From NCBI GenBank assembly GCA_046346665.1, contig JAXMHQ010000007.1:62001-126000 (forward strand): a DNA stretch of 64,000 nucleotides. Reading direction: 5' to 3'. This document shows, in pieces, positions 7,814 to 17,272 of this stretch (position 1 is its first letter; each line of letters starts with the position of its first letter). A program made the translations under genes and the position numbers. This stretch comes from JAXMHQ01 sp046346665. Lineage in GTDB: Bacteria; Verrucomicrobiota; Verrucomicrobiia; Limisphaerales; JAXMHQ01. A model generated the notes under the pieces. It had not been told where the DNA came from. It was given only the letters and a program-made list of their open reading frames with translations, and ran no database searches.

Positions 7814-10039
7814 ATGGGAACCGTGCCCGCCAAACCCAAGCCATCCGCCCCTGCCCCGGCCGGCCCGCGTTATGTCGTGCTGACGGGCAATCCGAATTGC
7901 GGCAAGACCACTGTCTTCAACGCGCTGACCGGGCTCCGCGCGAAGGTCGGTAATTACGCAGGCGTCACCGTCGAACGCAAGGAAGGCCGCCTGCTCCAGA
8001 CGCCGTCCGGCCTCGATGTCCGCATGCTGGACCTCCCGGGCACCTACAGCCTCAGCCCGAATTCCCTCGATGAACAGATCTCCCGCGACGTGCTGCTGCA
8101 TCGCCTGCCCGAACTGCCGCCGCCTGACCTGATCGTCATCGTCGTCGACGCCTCCAACCTGCAGCGCAATCTTTATTACGCGACCCAGGTCATCGAACTG
8201 GGCCACCCGACCCTTCTCGCGTTGAACATGGTCGACGTCGCGGAAGCGAACGGCCAGTCGATCGATGCCGCGAAGTTGTCCGAACTTCTCGGCGTGCCCG
8301 TTTTGCCGGTCATCGCCAGCGGCGGCTCCGGCATCCCGGAATTGCGCCGCCGGATCCTGGAAGCCCTGGAACATCCGCCGGAAATTAAACCCCGCCTTTT
8401 CTGCCAGCTCCCCGGCCTGTTCCGCATCGAGGCCATGAACCTCGCCGAACTGCTCGCGGCCGCCTTCCAGGACCGGAAACTGCAGGCGACCGCCGAGGCG
8501 CTTCTGCTCCTGAGCAACGAAAAAGCCCTCGCGTCCAGCCGCGAACATTACCCCCAGAAAATCCAGGACGCCGTCGCCGCCGCCCGCGCGCGGCTCGATG
8601 CACAATCCATCGACTGGCGCGGAGCCCCGATCGAATGGCGCTACGGGCGGATCGCGGAAATCCAGCAATCGGTCACGACCGAACTGGCGGCGCCCGCGGA
8701 ATCCGTCAGCGACCGCCTGGACCGGATCCTGACGCACAAGCTTTGGGGGACGCTGATTTTTGTGGCGATCATGGCGCTGATGTTCCAGAGCATCTTTACG
8801 TTCGCCAAGCTGCCGATGCACGCGCTGCAGAGCGGAGTGGACTGGCTGGGAGGGCTGGTGGGCGGCTGGATTCCGCCGGGCGACTTGAGGTCGCTGGTGG
8901 TGGACGGGGCGATTGCGGGCGTCGGCGCCGTGGTGGTGTTCCTGCCGCAAATCCTGCTGCTGTTCCTGTTCATCGGGTTCCTGGAAGACACGGGTTACAT
9001 GGCGCGCGCGGCATTTTTGATGGACCGTTTGATGAGCAAGGTGGGGTTGCACGGGAAAAGTTTTATCCCGCTGCTGAGCTCCTACGCATGCGCCATCCCT
9101 GGAATCATGGCGACGCGCACCATCGAAACGCCCAAGGACCGGCTGGTGACAATCCTGGTCGCGCCCCTGATGAGTTGTTCGGCGCGGCTGCCGGTGTACA
9201 CGCTCCTGATCGCGGCCGCGGTTCCCGACACGCGCCTGTTCGGCTTCCTGCGGCTGCAGGGATTGACCCTGCTGAGCATGTACCTGCTGGGCACGATCGT
9301 GGCGCTGCTCATGGCGTGGGTGTTCAAGAAGACCCTGCTGCGCGGGGAGACGCCGATGCTCATCATGGAATTGCCGCCCTACAAACGGCCGCTGTTCCGC
9401 GTCGTGGTGCGCCACATGTGGGATCGATCCCGGCTGTTCCTCCGCCGCGCGGGCACCGTCATCCTTGGCATCAATATCCTGCTCTGGTTCCTCGCCACCT
9501 ACCCGCGGTCCGCGTCGATCGAACAGGAATTCAACGCCAAACGGCAGGCGCTCCAGGCCCGGGCGGCGAGCAGCGGCGAACTCGATGCCGTGGACAAGGC
9601 GGAGGCCGGCGAAAAACTCCGGCACAGCTTTGCCGGCTACGCGGGCCGCGCGCTGGAACCGGTGATCGCGCCGCTTGGATTCGACTGGCGGATTGGAATT
9701 GGAATTGTTTCCTCGTTCGCGGCGCGCGAAGTGTTCGTCAGCACGATGTCGATTGTTTACAACGTCGGCGACAGCGGCGATTCCGGGGGCGGCCAACAGT
9801 TGATCGAATCGATGCGACAGCAGAAGCGGCCGGACGGCACGCCGGTTTACACGACGCTTACGGCCGTGACCCTGATGGTATTTTACGTGTTCGCCTTGCA
9901 GTGCGTGAGCACCGTCGCCGTCGTCCGGCGCGAGACCAACACCTGGAAATGGGCCGCGTTCCAATGGGCTTACATGGGGCTTCTGGCCTGGATCCTGGCT
10001 TTTCTCACCTTCCGGATCGGGCATTGGCTGATCGGCTGA
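7814..10039 (+). CDS. feoB: Ferrous iron transport protein B
   Basis: Inner-membrane iron(II) transporter of 741 residues with an N-terminal G-protein domain. G1 is GNPNCGKTT (residues 25-33), G3 lies in LDLPGTYSLSP and G4 in NMVD. A helical insert follows, then the FeoB permease core with about nine hydrophobic segments from residue 310 onward, including the gate-type repeats PFIP/LLSSYACAIPGIMATRT and FAAREVFVSTMSI. Length and domain order are normal. It sits 11 bases after feoA. No third feoC gene is present; the next gene encodes an ECF sigma factor. Confidence 0.96.
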   Translation: MGTVPAKPKPSAPAPAGPRYVVLTGNPNCGKTTVFNALTGLRAKVGNYAGVTVERKEGRLLQTPSGLDVRMLDLPGTYSLSPNSLDEQISRDVLLHRLPELPPPDLIVIVVDASNLQRNLYYATQVIELGHPTLLALNMVDVAEANGQSIDAAKLSELLGVPVLPVIASGGSGIPELRRRILEALEHPPEIKPRLFCQLPGLFRIEAMNLAELLAAAFQDRKLQATAEALLLLSNEKALASSREHYPQKIQDAVAAARARLDAQSIDWRGAPIEWRYGRIAEIQQSVTTELAAPAESVSDRLDRILTHKLWGTLIFVAIMALMFQSIFTFAKLPMHALQSGVDWLGGLVGGWIPPGDLRSLVVDGAIAGVGAVVVFLPQILLLFLFIGFLEDTGYMARAAFLMDRLMSKVGLHGKSFIPLLSSYACAIPGIMATRTIETPKDRLVTILVAPLMSCSARLPVYTLLIAAAVPDTRLFGFLRLQGLTLLSMYLLGTIVALLMAWVFKKTLLRGETPMLIMELPPYKRPLFRVVVRHMWDRSRLFLRRAGTVILGINILLWFLATYPRSASIEQEFNAKRQALQARAASSGELDAVDKAEAGEKLRHSFAGYAGRALEPVIAPLGFDWRIGIGIVSSFAAREVFVSTMSIVYNVGDSGDSGGGQQLIESMRQQKRPDGTPVYTTLTAVTLMVFYVFALQCVSTVAVVRRETNTWKWAAFQWAYMGLLAWILAFLTFRIGHWLIG

Positions 10040-10085
10040 GGGCGGAACCCTCTGTCGGGCAGCCAATTCAGTCAACCCGGTTTTT
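10023..10085 (+). terminator. Possible stem-loop terminator after feoB
   Basis: GAGGG-CGGAA-CCCTC (10038-10052) begins inside the feoB stop codon and is enclosed by ATTGGCTG (10023-10030) pairing with CAGCCAAT (10060-10067). TTTTTC follows about 14 bases later, so a classical U-tract is not adjacent. It is tentative. Confidence 0.3.
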
Positions 10086-10128
10086 CTTTATACAAATCCC
10101 GCCCCGCCGGTGTCTATGGGATGAAAGC

Positions 10129-10680
10129 ATGTCCGACCAGGAACATCCGGGATGGTGCGAGGCGCTGTATGAAGCGCGCTCGGCGCACCTAATACTATAT
10201 GGGCGGGCGCTGGGCCTGAGCCACGGCGAGGCGGAAGACGTCCTGCAGGACACCTTCGTGGAATTGTTGAAACGGGACGCACCGCCCGAGAACCCGGGGC
10301 ACTATTGCCTGCGCAGCTACCGGAATCGCTGCCTGAATTACCGGCGCTCGCTGTGGCGGCGGCTTACGCGCGAACTGGAATCGTCCGCGTGGTTCGAACC
10401 GCCGGCGCATGACCCCGGTTCCGCCGAAGCGGCCGCCCGCTGCCTCGAAGAACTCCCCCGCGAACAGCGCGAAATCATTGTGCTCAAGCTCTGGCATCGC
10501 CTCACGTTCGAACAGATCGGCGACATGCTGGACATATCCCCAAACACAGCCGCCGGCCGCTACCGGTATGGCCTGCAGAAAATCCGAACCCGATTGAAAG
10601 GACCGTCGCATGAACCCACAGAACCGGTTGGAAGCGCACTTGCGCGGCTTGCAGCCGCGCCGGCCGTCGCGGCGTCTTGA
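10129..10680 (+). CDS. ECF-type RNA polymerase sigma factor
   Basis: Alternative sigma factor of 183 residues. Region 2 spans about 15-85, with GEAEDVLQDTFVELLKR matching the core-binding helix. Region 4 spans about 115-165, with LPREQREIIVLK and a helix-turn-helix FEQIGDMLDISPNTA. Between them is a short variable linker. The start at 10129 follows GGGAT at a good distance. Its last 71 bases overlap the next gene, which encodes a one-TM protein that may be its anti-sigma partner. Target promoters are unknown; the adjacent DUF2723 gene is a candidate. Confidence 0.92.
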   Translation: MSDQEHPGWCEALYEARSAHLILYGRALGLSHGEAEDVLQDTFVELLKRDAPPENPGHYCLRSYRNRCLNYRRSLWRRLTRELESSAWFEPPAHDPGSAEAAARCLEELPREQREIIVLKLWHRLTFEQIGDMLDISPNTAAGRYRYGLQKIRTRLKGPSHEPTEPVGSALARLAAAPAVAAS

Positions 10681-10978
10681 GCGGCGCCTGTTCGGCCACG
10701 TCCGTCCGCGTCGCGACGCCGCCGCGGTGTTCCAGTGGCTTGCCCCGGCGGCGGCCTGCCTGATGCTCGCGTTCACCGTGCTCCGCCAGGACGACGGCTG
10801 GCGCGCCGCCGGAACGGCCGGAGAAACCGCGCTGGTGGCCAGCAACCAGAGCCACCAGGCCGTCCTCGGAACGCGTTCGTCGCAGGTGGAGTACAATACG
10901 CCGTCGATTTTTGAATCGACAAACCGCGCCGGATACACTTCTAGTATAGGCTCTTTTTTAAACCACAAGACCAATTGA
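10610..10978 (+). CDS. Small single-TM protein, putative anti-sigma partner
   Basis: Hypothetical protein of 122 residues. The arginine-rich N-terminus (1-36) is predicted to be cytoplasmic. One hydrophobic segment lies at about 41-58, followed by a short polar exterior domain. It overlaps the ECF sigma gene by 71 bases in another frame, an arrangement usual for translationally coupled sigma/anti-sigma pairs. It lacks the zinc-binding HxxxCxxC motif of ZAS anti-sigma factors, so the anti-sigma role is inferred from position and topology only. The DUF2723 gene follows after 16 bases. Confidence 0.65.
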   Translation: MNPQNRLEAHLRGLQPRRPSRRLERRLFGHVRPRRDAAAVFQWLAPAAACLMLAFTVLRQDDGWRAAGTAGETALVASNQSHQAVLGTRSSQVEYNTPSIFESTNRAGYTSSIGSFLNHKTN

Positions 10979-10994
10979 CTGACCAGGACCTTGC

Positions 10995-13900
10995 ATGGAT
11001 AAAGCATCGAAATCCTCGAAGCCGGGCTCCGAAAACCCGGCGGCTCCCAGGAACCCGTCCCCCGAGCCCGCCCCCGGCCGGGTGCCGCCCCTGTTCCGCC
11101 GCATCGATTGGTTCACGCTGGCGTTCACGTTCGTTGTCGTCTGGATCGTTTATTTCCTGACGCTCGCGCCCGAACAGACGCTGGAGGATTCCGGCGAACT
11201 CTGCACCGGCGCCTTCTACGCCGGCATCCCGCATCCGCCCGGCTATCCCTTCTGGACCATTTACGCGTGGTTATGGACGAAGCTGCTGCCGTTCGGGAAC
11301 GTGGCGTGGCGGGTGGAGGTGGGGCAATCCACGGCCGCCGCCATGGCCTGCGGCCTGGTTGCCTTCATGGTGTCGCGCGGCAGCAGCATGCTGATCGAAG
11401 GCATCGAGGAACTCAAAAACATGACCGGCAAATGGGAAAACGCCATCTGCATGGTCTCCGGCATCGCGGCCGGCCTGCTCCTCGGCTTCGGCGGCGTCAT
11501 GTGGAGCGAATCCGTCGCCATCAACCGCATCTCCCTCTTCGGGGTGCCCTGGGTGATGATCGTCCTCCTGTGCCTGCTGCGATGGATTTACGCGCCGCGA
11601 CAGTGGATTTACCTTTTCTGCGGCCTGTTCTTTTTCGGCGTCTGCGCGACAATTCACCAGACCCTCCTCGTCGCCGCCATGGGCATCGAAGTCGCCATCG
11701 CCATCGCCCACCCGCGCCTCGGCCGCCATATTGTACTGTGGAACACCATTCTCTTCCTCGCGGGGCTTGTGCTCAACCAGGAGGGCTACGTCACCATGCT
11801 CAACACGGCGAACATGGTTCTCATCATCTATTTCGCCGTCGGCATCTGTTCGATTGTCTCCTACGTCTGGCTCTGCGTGCGCACCAAAATCACCATGCGC
11901 GAGCTGGGCATGGACGGCGCCCTCTTCGCGGGCCTGCTCCTGCTGGCGTCCGCCCCCACCCTCGGCATGCTGGCCAAGCTCCTCGGCCCTGCCGCCCTCG
12001 CCACACATGTCTGGCTGGGCTGGCAGCTCCGAAAACTCGGCAAGGAATGGCTCATCGTCCCCGCCCTCGGCCTCCTGTGGATTCTCGGCGCCTCCTTCTA
12101 CCTCTATGAACCCATCGCGGGCATGACCAATCCGCCCATGCAATGGGGCTATCCGCGCACGGTCGAAGGATTCTTCCACGCGCTCAGCCGCGGCCAGTAT
12201 GAAAAGGCCAATCCCACGGACCTCTTCGCCGCGGGCGGCGTCGACCGCTTCGTCACCCAGCTCGGAATGATGGTCAGCGACATCGCGGTCGAATTCAACT
12301 GGGTGGTCGTGTTCGTGGCGCTCGTGCCGCTGCTGTTCCTCTTCAAAGTCCAGCGCCGCGAACGCGCCTGGCTGCTCGGCCTGACCGGCGTTTACTTCTG
12401 CATCGGCGTCATCCTCGTCATCCTGATGAACCCCACCCCGGAACGGCAGTCCGCCGACCTGGTCAAGGTGTTCTTCACGTCCTCCCACGGCGTCGTCGCC
12501 ATCCTGTTCGGCTACGGCCTTGCCCTGACCGCGGCTTACATGGCCACCCATTACCGCCAGTTCCGCATCGCCGGTCTCACCCTCGGCGGCATTCTCATCG
12601 TGCCCGCCCTGATGACCCTCTATAACGGCGTCAACATGACCTTCCACGGCGGCGCCACCTCCGTGCCGCCCCGCAACTGGCTTTCGCTCTTCCTCTGCAT
12701 GACCGGCTGCCTCGTCGCCACCGCCCTCGCCGTCCGCTCCTATATCCGGCGATCCAACATCCCCGCCGGCCAGGAGGACGACGAATTCCCCGTCCTCATC
12801 GCCTACGCTTCCCTCGCGGTCCTCTGCCTCGGCGGCTCCGTCTTTTTCGCCTTCTTCACCCGCGGCAACCTCCACGTTGCGGACGTCGTCACCGCCATCG
12901 GCCGCATTTTCGCCCCGAACCAGTACAGCCTGCCGGTCATCGGCGGACTGCTCATCTGCGCCGTCGTTGGCGGCTTCGTCGCTTCGCTCCTGGTCTACCG
13001 CCGGCGCGCTCCGCTGGCCATCACGCTCGGGTTGATCATGGTGATGCCGTTCGCCTCCGCGCTCGCCCACTGGGGCAGCAGCGAACAGCGGGATCACTGG
13101 TTCGGCTACTGGTTCGGCCACGACATGTTCACGCCGCCGTTCAACGGCGCGGACGGAAAACCGATCTACCCCGAGATGGCGAAGGACACGATCCTCTTCG
13201 GCGGCACGGACCCGGGCCGGTTCAATCCCACCTACATGATTTTCTGCGAAAGCTTCATTCCGCACGATTGCCAGCCCAAGCAGGACCAGAATTTCGACCG
13301 GCGCGACGTCTACCTCATCACCCAGAACGCGCTGGCCGACGGAACTTACCTGAATTACCTCCGCGCCCAGTATTTCCGTAGCCAGCAGATCGATCCGCCC
13401 TTCTTCAGCGAACTGGTCCGCACAGTGCTCAAGGACAAGGATTACCAGACCAACATCCTGGCCCGGATGGTGTCGCCGCTGGACACGTATTTCATCGCGC
13501 GCGGCGAGCGGATTGAACGACGCTGGCGCACCTACACCTCCTGGTTCACCCCGGCCGCCCTCACGAATCTCCCGGCCCTGAAGAGCCGCCTCCAGCCCGG
13601 TCCGCAACAGGACCCGGTGTCGGCGTGGCTGTATCAGAACTGCAGCAAGGAAACCCAGAACCTCATCGCCGGCCCCGCCGACGCCCGGCTCGCGGAAGCG
13701 CTGGCCCAGGATTTCAACCTTCTCCTTGACCGCGAACTGGAAGTGCGCCAGCAGATCGGCCTAGTCCAGCGCGATCTCGACTCGGTCAACCAGCAACTGC
13801 TGGAAGGCGACAACTCCGACCGGCTCCAGCGCCGCAAGGAACAGCTCACGAAGGATCTTGCCGCGCTCAAGGTCGATCCGCTTTACGACAAGGCCCGGTT

Positions 13901-15395
13901 CGCGCAGGTCCAGATCTCGCCGTACCTGCAGCAGTTCATCGCCCAGAATCCCCAGGGCGACACCCGCATCCGGCTGAACCGCCTGCTGCTCGAGGCCGCC
14001 TACCCGGGCGACATCACCCGCAGCATCGGGGGCGTGTATCCCGATCGCGAGATCTACATCCCTTCGCCGGAAGACAGCCAGGCGTGTTTCAACGCCTATC
14101 TCGAGGACGCGCACGCCCGGTTCATGCACGACAACGATCCGAAATACCGGAACGAGGCCCGCCAGCTCAAGCCGGGCGAAGGCGTGCAGGTGGATCCCGA
14201 AAGCCACCGCGTCTCGGTCAACGGCCAGGTGGCCGTCATGGCCATCAACGGCTATCTCACCAAGGTCATCTTCGACCGGAACCCCATCAACGAATTCTAC
14301 GTGGAGGAAAGCTTCCCGCTGGACTGGATGTTCCCGCACCTGACGCCGTTCGGGATCATCATGAAGATCAACCGCCAGCCCGTGCCCGAGATCACCGACG
14401 ACATGGTCCGGCGCGACCACGACTTCTGGACCCAGTATTCAACCCGCCTCACAGGGAATTGGCTTACCTACGAGACGCCGATCAAGGACGTGGTCCGCTG
14501 GATCGAGCAGGTTTATCTGCGCCGGGATTTCACCGGGTTCACGGGCGATCGCCGGTTCATCCGCGACGACCAGGCCCAGAAATCCTTCTCGAAGCTCCGC
14601 AGCTCCATCGGCGGCGTCTACGCCTGGCGGCTCGGCATGCTGACCGGCGTCCCCACCCCGCCCCAGTATTTTCCCAAGACACAGGCGGAACGGGAGCGCC
14701 TCCTGAAGGAAGCCGACTTCGCCTTCAAACAGGCCTTCGCCTTCTGCCCCTACAGCCCGGAAGCCGTCTGGCGCTACGTCTGGCTCCTGATCGGCTCCGG
14801 CCGCCTCGAAGACGCCCTGCTCGTCGCCGACACCTGCCGCCGGCTCGACCCGGAAAACGGCGCCATCGTCAACATGATCGACCAGTTGAACCGGATGAAA
14901 AGCCAGCCGGACCTCATCTCCGCCACCCAGGAGGAAATCCAGACGCTCAACCAGCAGTTCAAATCGAATCCCGACGATTTCCAGAAGGGCTTCGACCTCG
15001 CGTCGAAATACATGCAGATCCACGAACCCGACCACGCGACGCAGGTGCTGGAATCGATGCTCAACAACCCGCACGCGTCCGTCGATGTCATCATGAGCCT
15101 CGTCCGGGCTTTCGCGGAAATGAACGACGTCAATCACCTCGCCATGGCGCTCGAAAAAGTGGTCCAGATCGATCCCAACCAGCCCGAAGCCTGGTACGAT
15201 CTCGGATTCACCAAGCTCGCCCAAGGCAAGCCGGCCGATGCGCTCCAATGCCTGAAGCGGGCGATGGACCTGAACACGCAGCGGCTGGCGCAGAATCCGA
15301 AGGCGCATGACCTTCGCCAGGAACTCGACAAGGACGCGCGCTTTGCCGGCCTGCGAAACACCCCTCAATTCAAGGAACTTTTCCCGCCGCGCTGA
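10995..15395 (+). CDS. DUF2723 (TMEM260/GT117-like) polytopic membrane protein with C-terminal TPRs
   Basis: Very large protein of 1466 residues. The N-terminal half has many hydrophobic segments and begins with the DUF2723 hallmark: a first TM, then APEQTLEDSGELCTGAF and GIPHPPGYPFW. The Asp/Glu-rich first loop resembles that of GT-C glycosyltransferases, consistent with use of a lipid-linked sugar donor. The middle (about 700-1230) is a long soluble region with a helical segment near 920-970. The C-terminus holds at least three TPR-like repeats (for example PEAWYDLGFTKLAQGKPADA near 1396). Family members in Bacteroidetes and PVC bacteria are often next to gliding or secretion genes; here the neighbours are the ECF pair upstream and grpE downstream. 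The glycan target is unknown. Confidence 0.88.
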   Translation: MDKASKSSKPGSENPAAPRNPSPEPAPGRVPPLFRRIDWFTLAFTFVVVWIVYFLTLAPEQTLEDSGELCTGAFYAGIPHPPGYPFWTIYAWLWTKLLPFGNVAWRVEVGQSTAAAMACGLVAFMVSRGSSMLIEGIEELKNMTGKWENAICMVSGIAAGLLLGFGGVMWSESVAINRISLFGVPWVMIVLLCLLRWIYAPRQWIYLFCGLFFFGVCATIHQTLLVAAMGIEVAIAIAHPRLGRHIVLWNTILFLAGLVLNQEGYVTMLNTANMVLIIYFAVGICSIVSYVWLCVRTKITMRELGMDGALFAGLLLLASAPTLGMLAKLLGPAALATHVWLGWQLRKLGKEWLIVPALGLLWILGASFYLYEPIAGMTNPPMQWGYPRTVEGFFHALSRGQYEKANPTDLFAAGGVDRFVTQLGMMVSDIAVEFNWVVVFVALVPLLFLFKVQRRERAWLLGLTGVYFCIGVILVILMNPTPERQSADLVKVFFTSSHGVVAILFGYGLALTAAYMATHYRQFRIAGLTLGGILIVPALMTLYNGVNMTFHGGATSVPPRNWLSLFLCMTGCLVATALAVRSYIRRSNIPAGQEDDEFPVLIAYASLAVLCLGGSVFFAFFTRGNLHVADVVTAIGRIFAPNQYSLPVIGGLLICAVVGGFVASLLVYRRRAPLAITLGLIMVMPFASALAHWGSSEQRDHWFGYWFGHDMFTPPFNGADGKPIYPEMAKDTILFGGTDPGRFNPTYMIFCESFIPHDCQPKQDQNFDRRDVYLITQNALADGTYLNYLRAQYFRSQQIDPPFFSELVRTVLKDKDYQTNILARMVSPLDTYFIARGERIERRWRTYTSWFTPAALTNLPALKSRLQPGPQQDPVSAWLYQNCSKETQNLIAGPADARLAEALAQDFNLLLDRELEVRQQIGLVQRDLDSVNQQLLEGDNSDRLQRRKEQLTKDLAALKVDPLYDKARFAQVQISPYLQQFIAQNPQGDTRIRLNRLLLEAAYPGDITRSIGGVYPDREIYIPSPEDSQACFNAYLEDAHARFMHDNDPKYRNEARQLKPGEGVQVDPESHRVSVNGQVAVMAINGYLTKVIFDRNPINEFYVEESFPLDWMFPHLTPFGIIMKINRQPVPEITDDMVRRDHDFWTQYSTRLTGNWLTYETPIKDVVRWIEQVYLRRDFTGFTGDRRFIRDDQAQKSFSKLRSSIGGVYAWRLGMLTGVPTPPQYFPKTQAERERLLKEADFAFKQAFAFCPYSPEAVWRYVWLLIGSGRLEDALLVADTCRRLDPENGAIVNMIDQLNRMKSQPDLISATQEEIQTLNQQFKSNPDDFQKGFDLASKYMQIHEPDHATQVLESMLNNPHASVDVIMSLVRAFAEMNDVNHLAMALEKVVQIDPNQPEAWYDLGFTKLAQGKPADALQCLKRAMDLNTQRLAQNPKAHDLRQELDKDARFAGLRNTPQFKELFPPR

Positions 15396-15543
15396 TCTCG
15401 AACGCTCCCCGTGCGCGGTCGCGCGAGCCACATCCGGGTTGCCGGGTCTGCGGTCTTCGCGTAACCTGCTGACCATGGAGGGACCGAGTCATTGCGGTCC
15501 CCGCCGGGACGCCGGGACGGCGTTCCCATTGATTTGATTGCAC

Positions 15544-16107
15544 ATGAAAAAAGCGGATAAAACGAACGAACCCGCGGGCGAAGCGCCAGACGCTCCGTCC
15601 GTAACGCCGGAGCCCCAGGCTGCGACTGCGCCCGAATTGGAGGCGCAGGCGGCCAAGGCCGCCGAGTATTGGGAGCGCCTGCTCCGGACCACGGCCGATT
15701 TCGACAATTTCAAGAAACGCGCCGCGCGCGAGCGCCAGGACGCCGTCAAGTATGCCAACGAGGGATTGATGGAAAAGCTCATGCCGGTGCTCGACCACCT
15801 GGAGATGGCCCTCAATGCCGCGCAAGCCGGGACCGCGGAAACCGCCCAGTCGCTCAAAGCCGGCGTGCTCATGGTCCAGCAACAACTCAAAGCCGCCCTC
15901 GCCGAATCCGGCCTCGAGGAAATCGACGCCACCGGGCAGATGTTCGATCCCAACCGGCACGAGGCCATTTCGCAACAGGAACATCCGGACGCCCCCGAAG
16001 GCCAGGTGCTCCAGCAGCTCCGCAAAGGTTACAAGCTTCGCGACCGCCTGCTCCGACCCGCCAGCGTCATCGTGGCCAAAGCCCCGTCGGCCCCGGTCTC
16101 CCCCTGA
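15544..16107 (+). CDS. grpE: Nucleotide exchange factor GrpE
   Basis: Co-chaperone of 187 residues that releases ADP from DnaK. An acidic, alanine- and proline-rich N-terminus leads into the long coiled coil. The family signature appears as TTADFDNFKKRAARERQDA, followed by EKLMPVLDHLEMAL and the C-terminal beta domain with FDPNRHEAISQQ. The ATG at 15544 is preferred to an in-frame TTG two codons upstream. It is followed after 27 bases by dnaJ. No dnaK lies in the window, and no CIRCE element was seen upstream. Confidence 0.95.
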   Translation: MKKADKTNEPAGEAPDAPSVTPEPQAATAPELEAQAAKAAEYWERLLRTTADFDNFKKRAARERQDAVKYANEGLMEKLMPVLDHLEMALNAAQAGTAETAQSLKAGVLMVQQQLKAALAESGLEEIDATGQMFDPNRHEAISQQEHPDAPEGQVLQQLRKGYKLRDRLLRPASVIVAKAPSAPVSP

Positions 16108-16134
16108 CCCGGCGCCCTCCCGCATCCCCACACG

Positions 16135-17265
16135 ATGACCAAACGCGATTATTACGAAATCCTCGGGGTTGAACGGTCCGCCAGCGCGGACGACATCAAG
16201 AAAGCCTACCGCCGCCTGGCGGTGAAGTTTCACCCGGACAAGAACCCGGGCGACAAAACTTCGGAGGAGAAATTCAAGGAAATCGGCGAGGCTTACGAGG
16301 CCTTGAGCGATCCGCAGCGCCGCGCGGCGTACGACCAGTATGGCCACGCGGCATTCGACCGGCGCGCCGGCGGCGGTTTTGCCCGCGGCGGGAATTTTCA
16401 TGACCCATTCGACATCTTCCGCGAGGTGTTCGGCGGCGGCAGCATTTTCGACGACCTGTTCGGCGGCGGGCGCTCGGATCCCACCCAGCCCCAGCGCGGG
16501 AATGATCTCCGTTACGACATGGAGATCACGTTCGAAGAAGCCGCACTGGGTTGCGAGAAGGAAATCTCGGTCACGAAACCGGAACGTTGCGAAACCTGCG
16601 GCGGGTCCGGCGCTGAGGCCGGCTCCAACACCAAGACCTGCCCCACCTGCGGCGGCCGCGGCCAGATCATCAGTTCGCGCGGCATCTTCAGCATCGCCCA
16701 AACCTGCCCGCACTGCCAGGGCGCGGGGCGCGTCATCGAAAAACCCTGCCGCACCTGCCACGGCGCCGGACGGCGCGACGCGACGGCCAAGATCAAACTC
16801 CGGATCCCCGCCGGCGTCGACACCGGTTCGCGCCTCCGCTCGTCGGGGAACGGCGAAGCCGGTTTGCGCGGCGGCCCGCCCGGCGACCTCTACGTTGTTC
16901 TTCACGTCCAGCCCCATGAATTATTCCAGCGCGATGGCGACGATCTGTTGTGCGAAGTGCCGGTCAGCTTCGTGCAGGCCACGCTTGGGGCGGAGGTGGA
17001 CGTTCCGACCTTGACCGGCAAGGCGAACATTCGCGTGCCCGCCGGGACACAGCCCGGCACCGTGTTTCGGCTCAAGGGCAAAGGCGTGAAGAACGTCCAG
17101 GGCTACGGCCACGGCGATCTCCACGTCCGCGTCACCATCGAAGTTCCCACCCAGCTTTCGTCCGTCCAGAAAGCCAAGCTCCAGGAATTCGCCGCGCTCT
17201 GCAACGGCAAGGAAAGCCCGATCAGCCGGAGTTTCTTCGAGAAGGCCCGGAACCTGTTCCAATAA
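16135..17265 (+). CDS. dnaJ: Chaperone DnaJ
   Basis: Type I Hsp40 of 376 residues. The J domain is at 1-70 with the HPD tripeptide in KFHPDKNPG. A Gly/Phe-rich linker (about 75-115) follows, then a zinc-binding domain with four CxxCxGxG-type repeats (CETCGGSG, CPTCGGRG, CPHCQGAG, CRTCHGAG), and two C-terminal substrate-binding domains. All zinc ligands and the DnaK-stimulating HPD are present. It is in an operon with grpE, 27 bases apart, and rsmE starts 7 bases after its stop. Confidence 0.97.
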   Translation: MTKRDYYEILGVERSASADDIKKAYRRLAVKFHPDKNPGDKTSEEKFKEIGEAYEALSDPQRRAAYDQYGHAAFDRRAGGGFARGGNFHDPFDIFREVFGGGSIFDDLFGGGRSDPTQPQRGNDLRYDMEITFEEAALGCEKEISVTKPERCETCGGSGAEAGSNTKTCPTCGGRGQIISSRGIFSIAQTCPHCQGAGRVIEKPCRTCHGAGRRDATAKIKLRIPAGVDTGSRLRSSGNGEAGLRGGPPGDLYVVLHVQPHELFQRDGDDLLCEVPVSFVQATLGAEVDVPTLTGKANIRVPAGTQPGTVFRLKGKGVKNVQGYGHGDLHVRVTIEVPTQLSSVQKAKLQEFAALCNGKESPISRSFFEKARNLFQ

Positions 17266-17272
17266 TCCCGCC

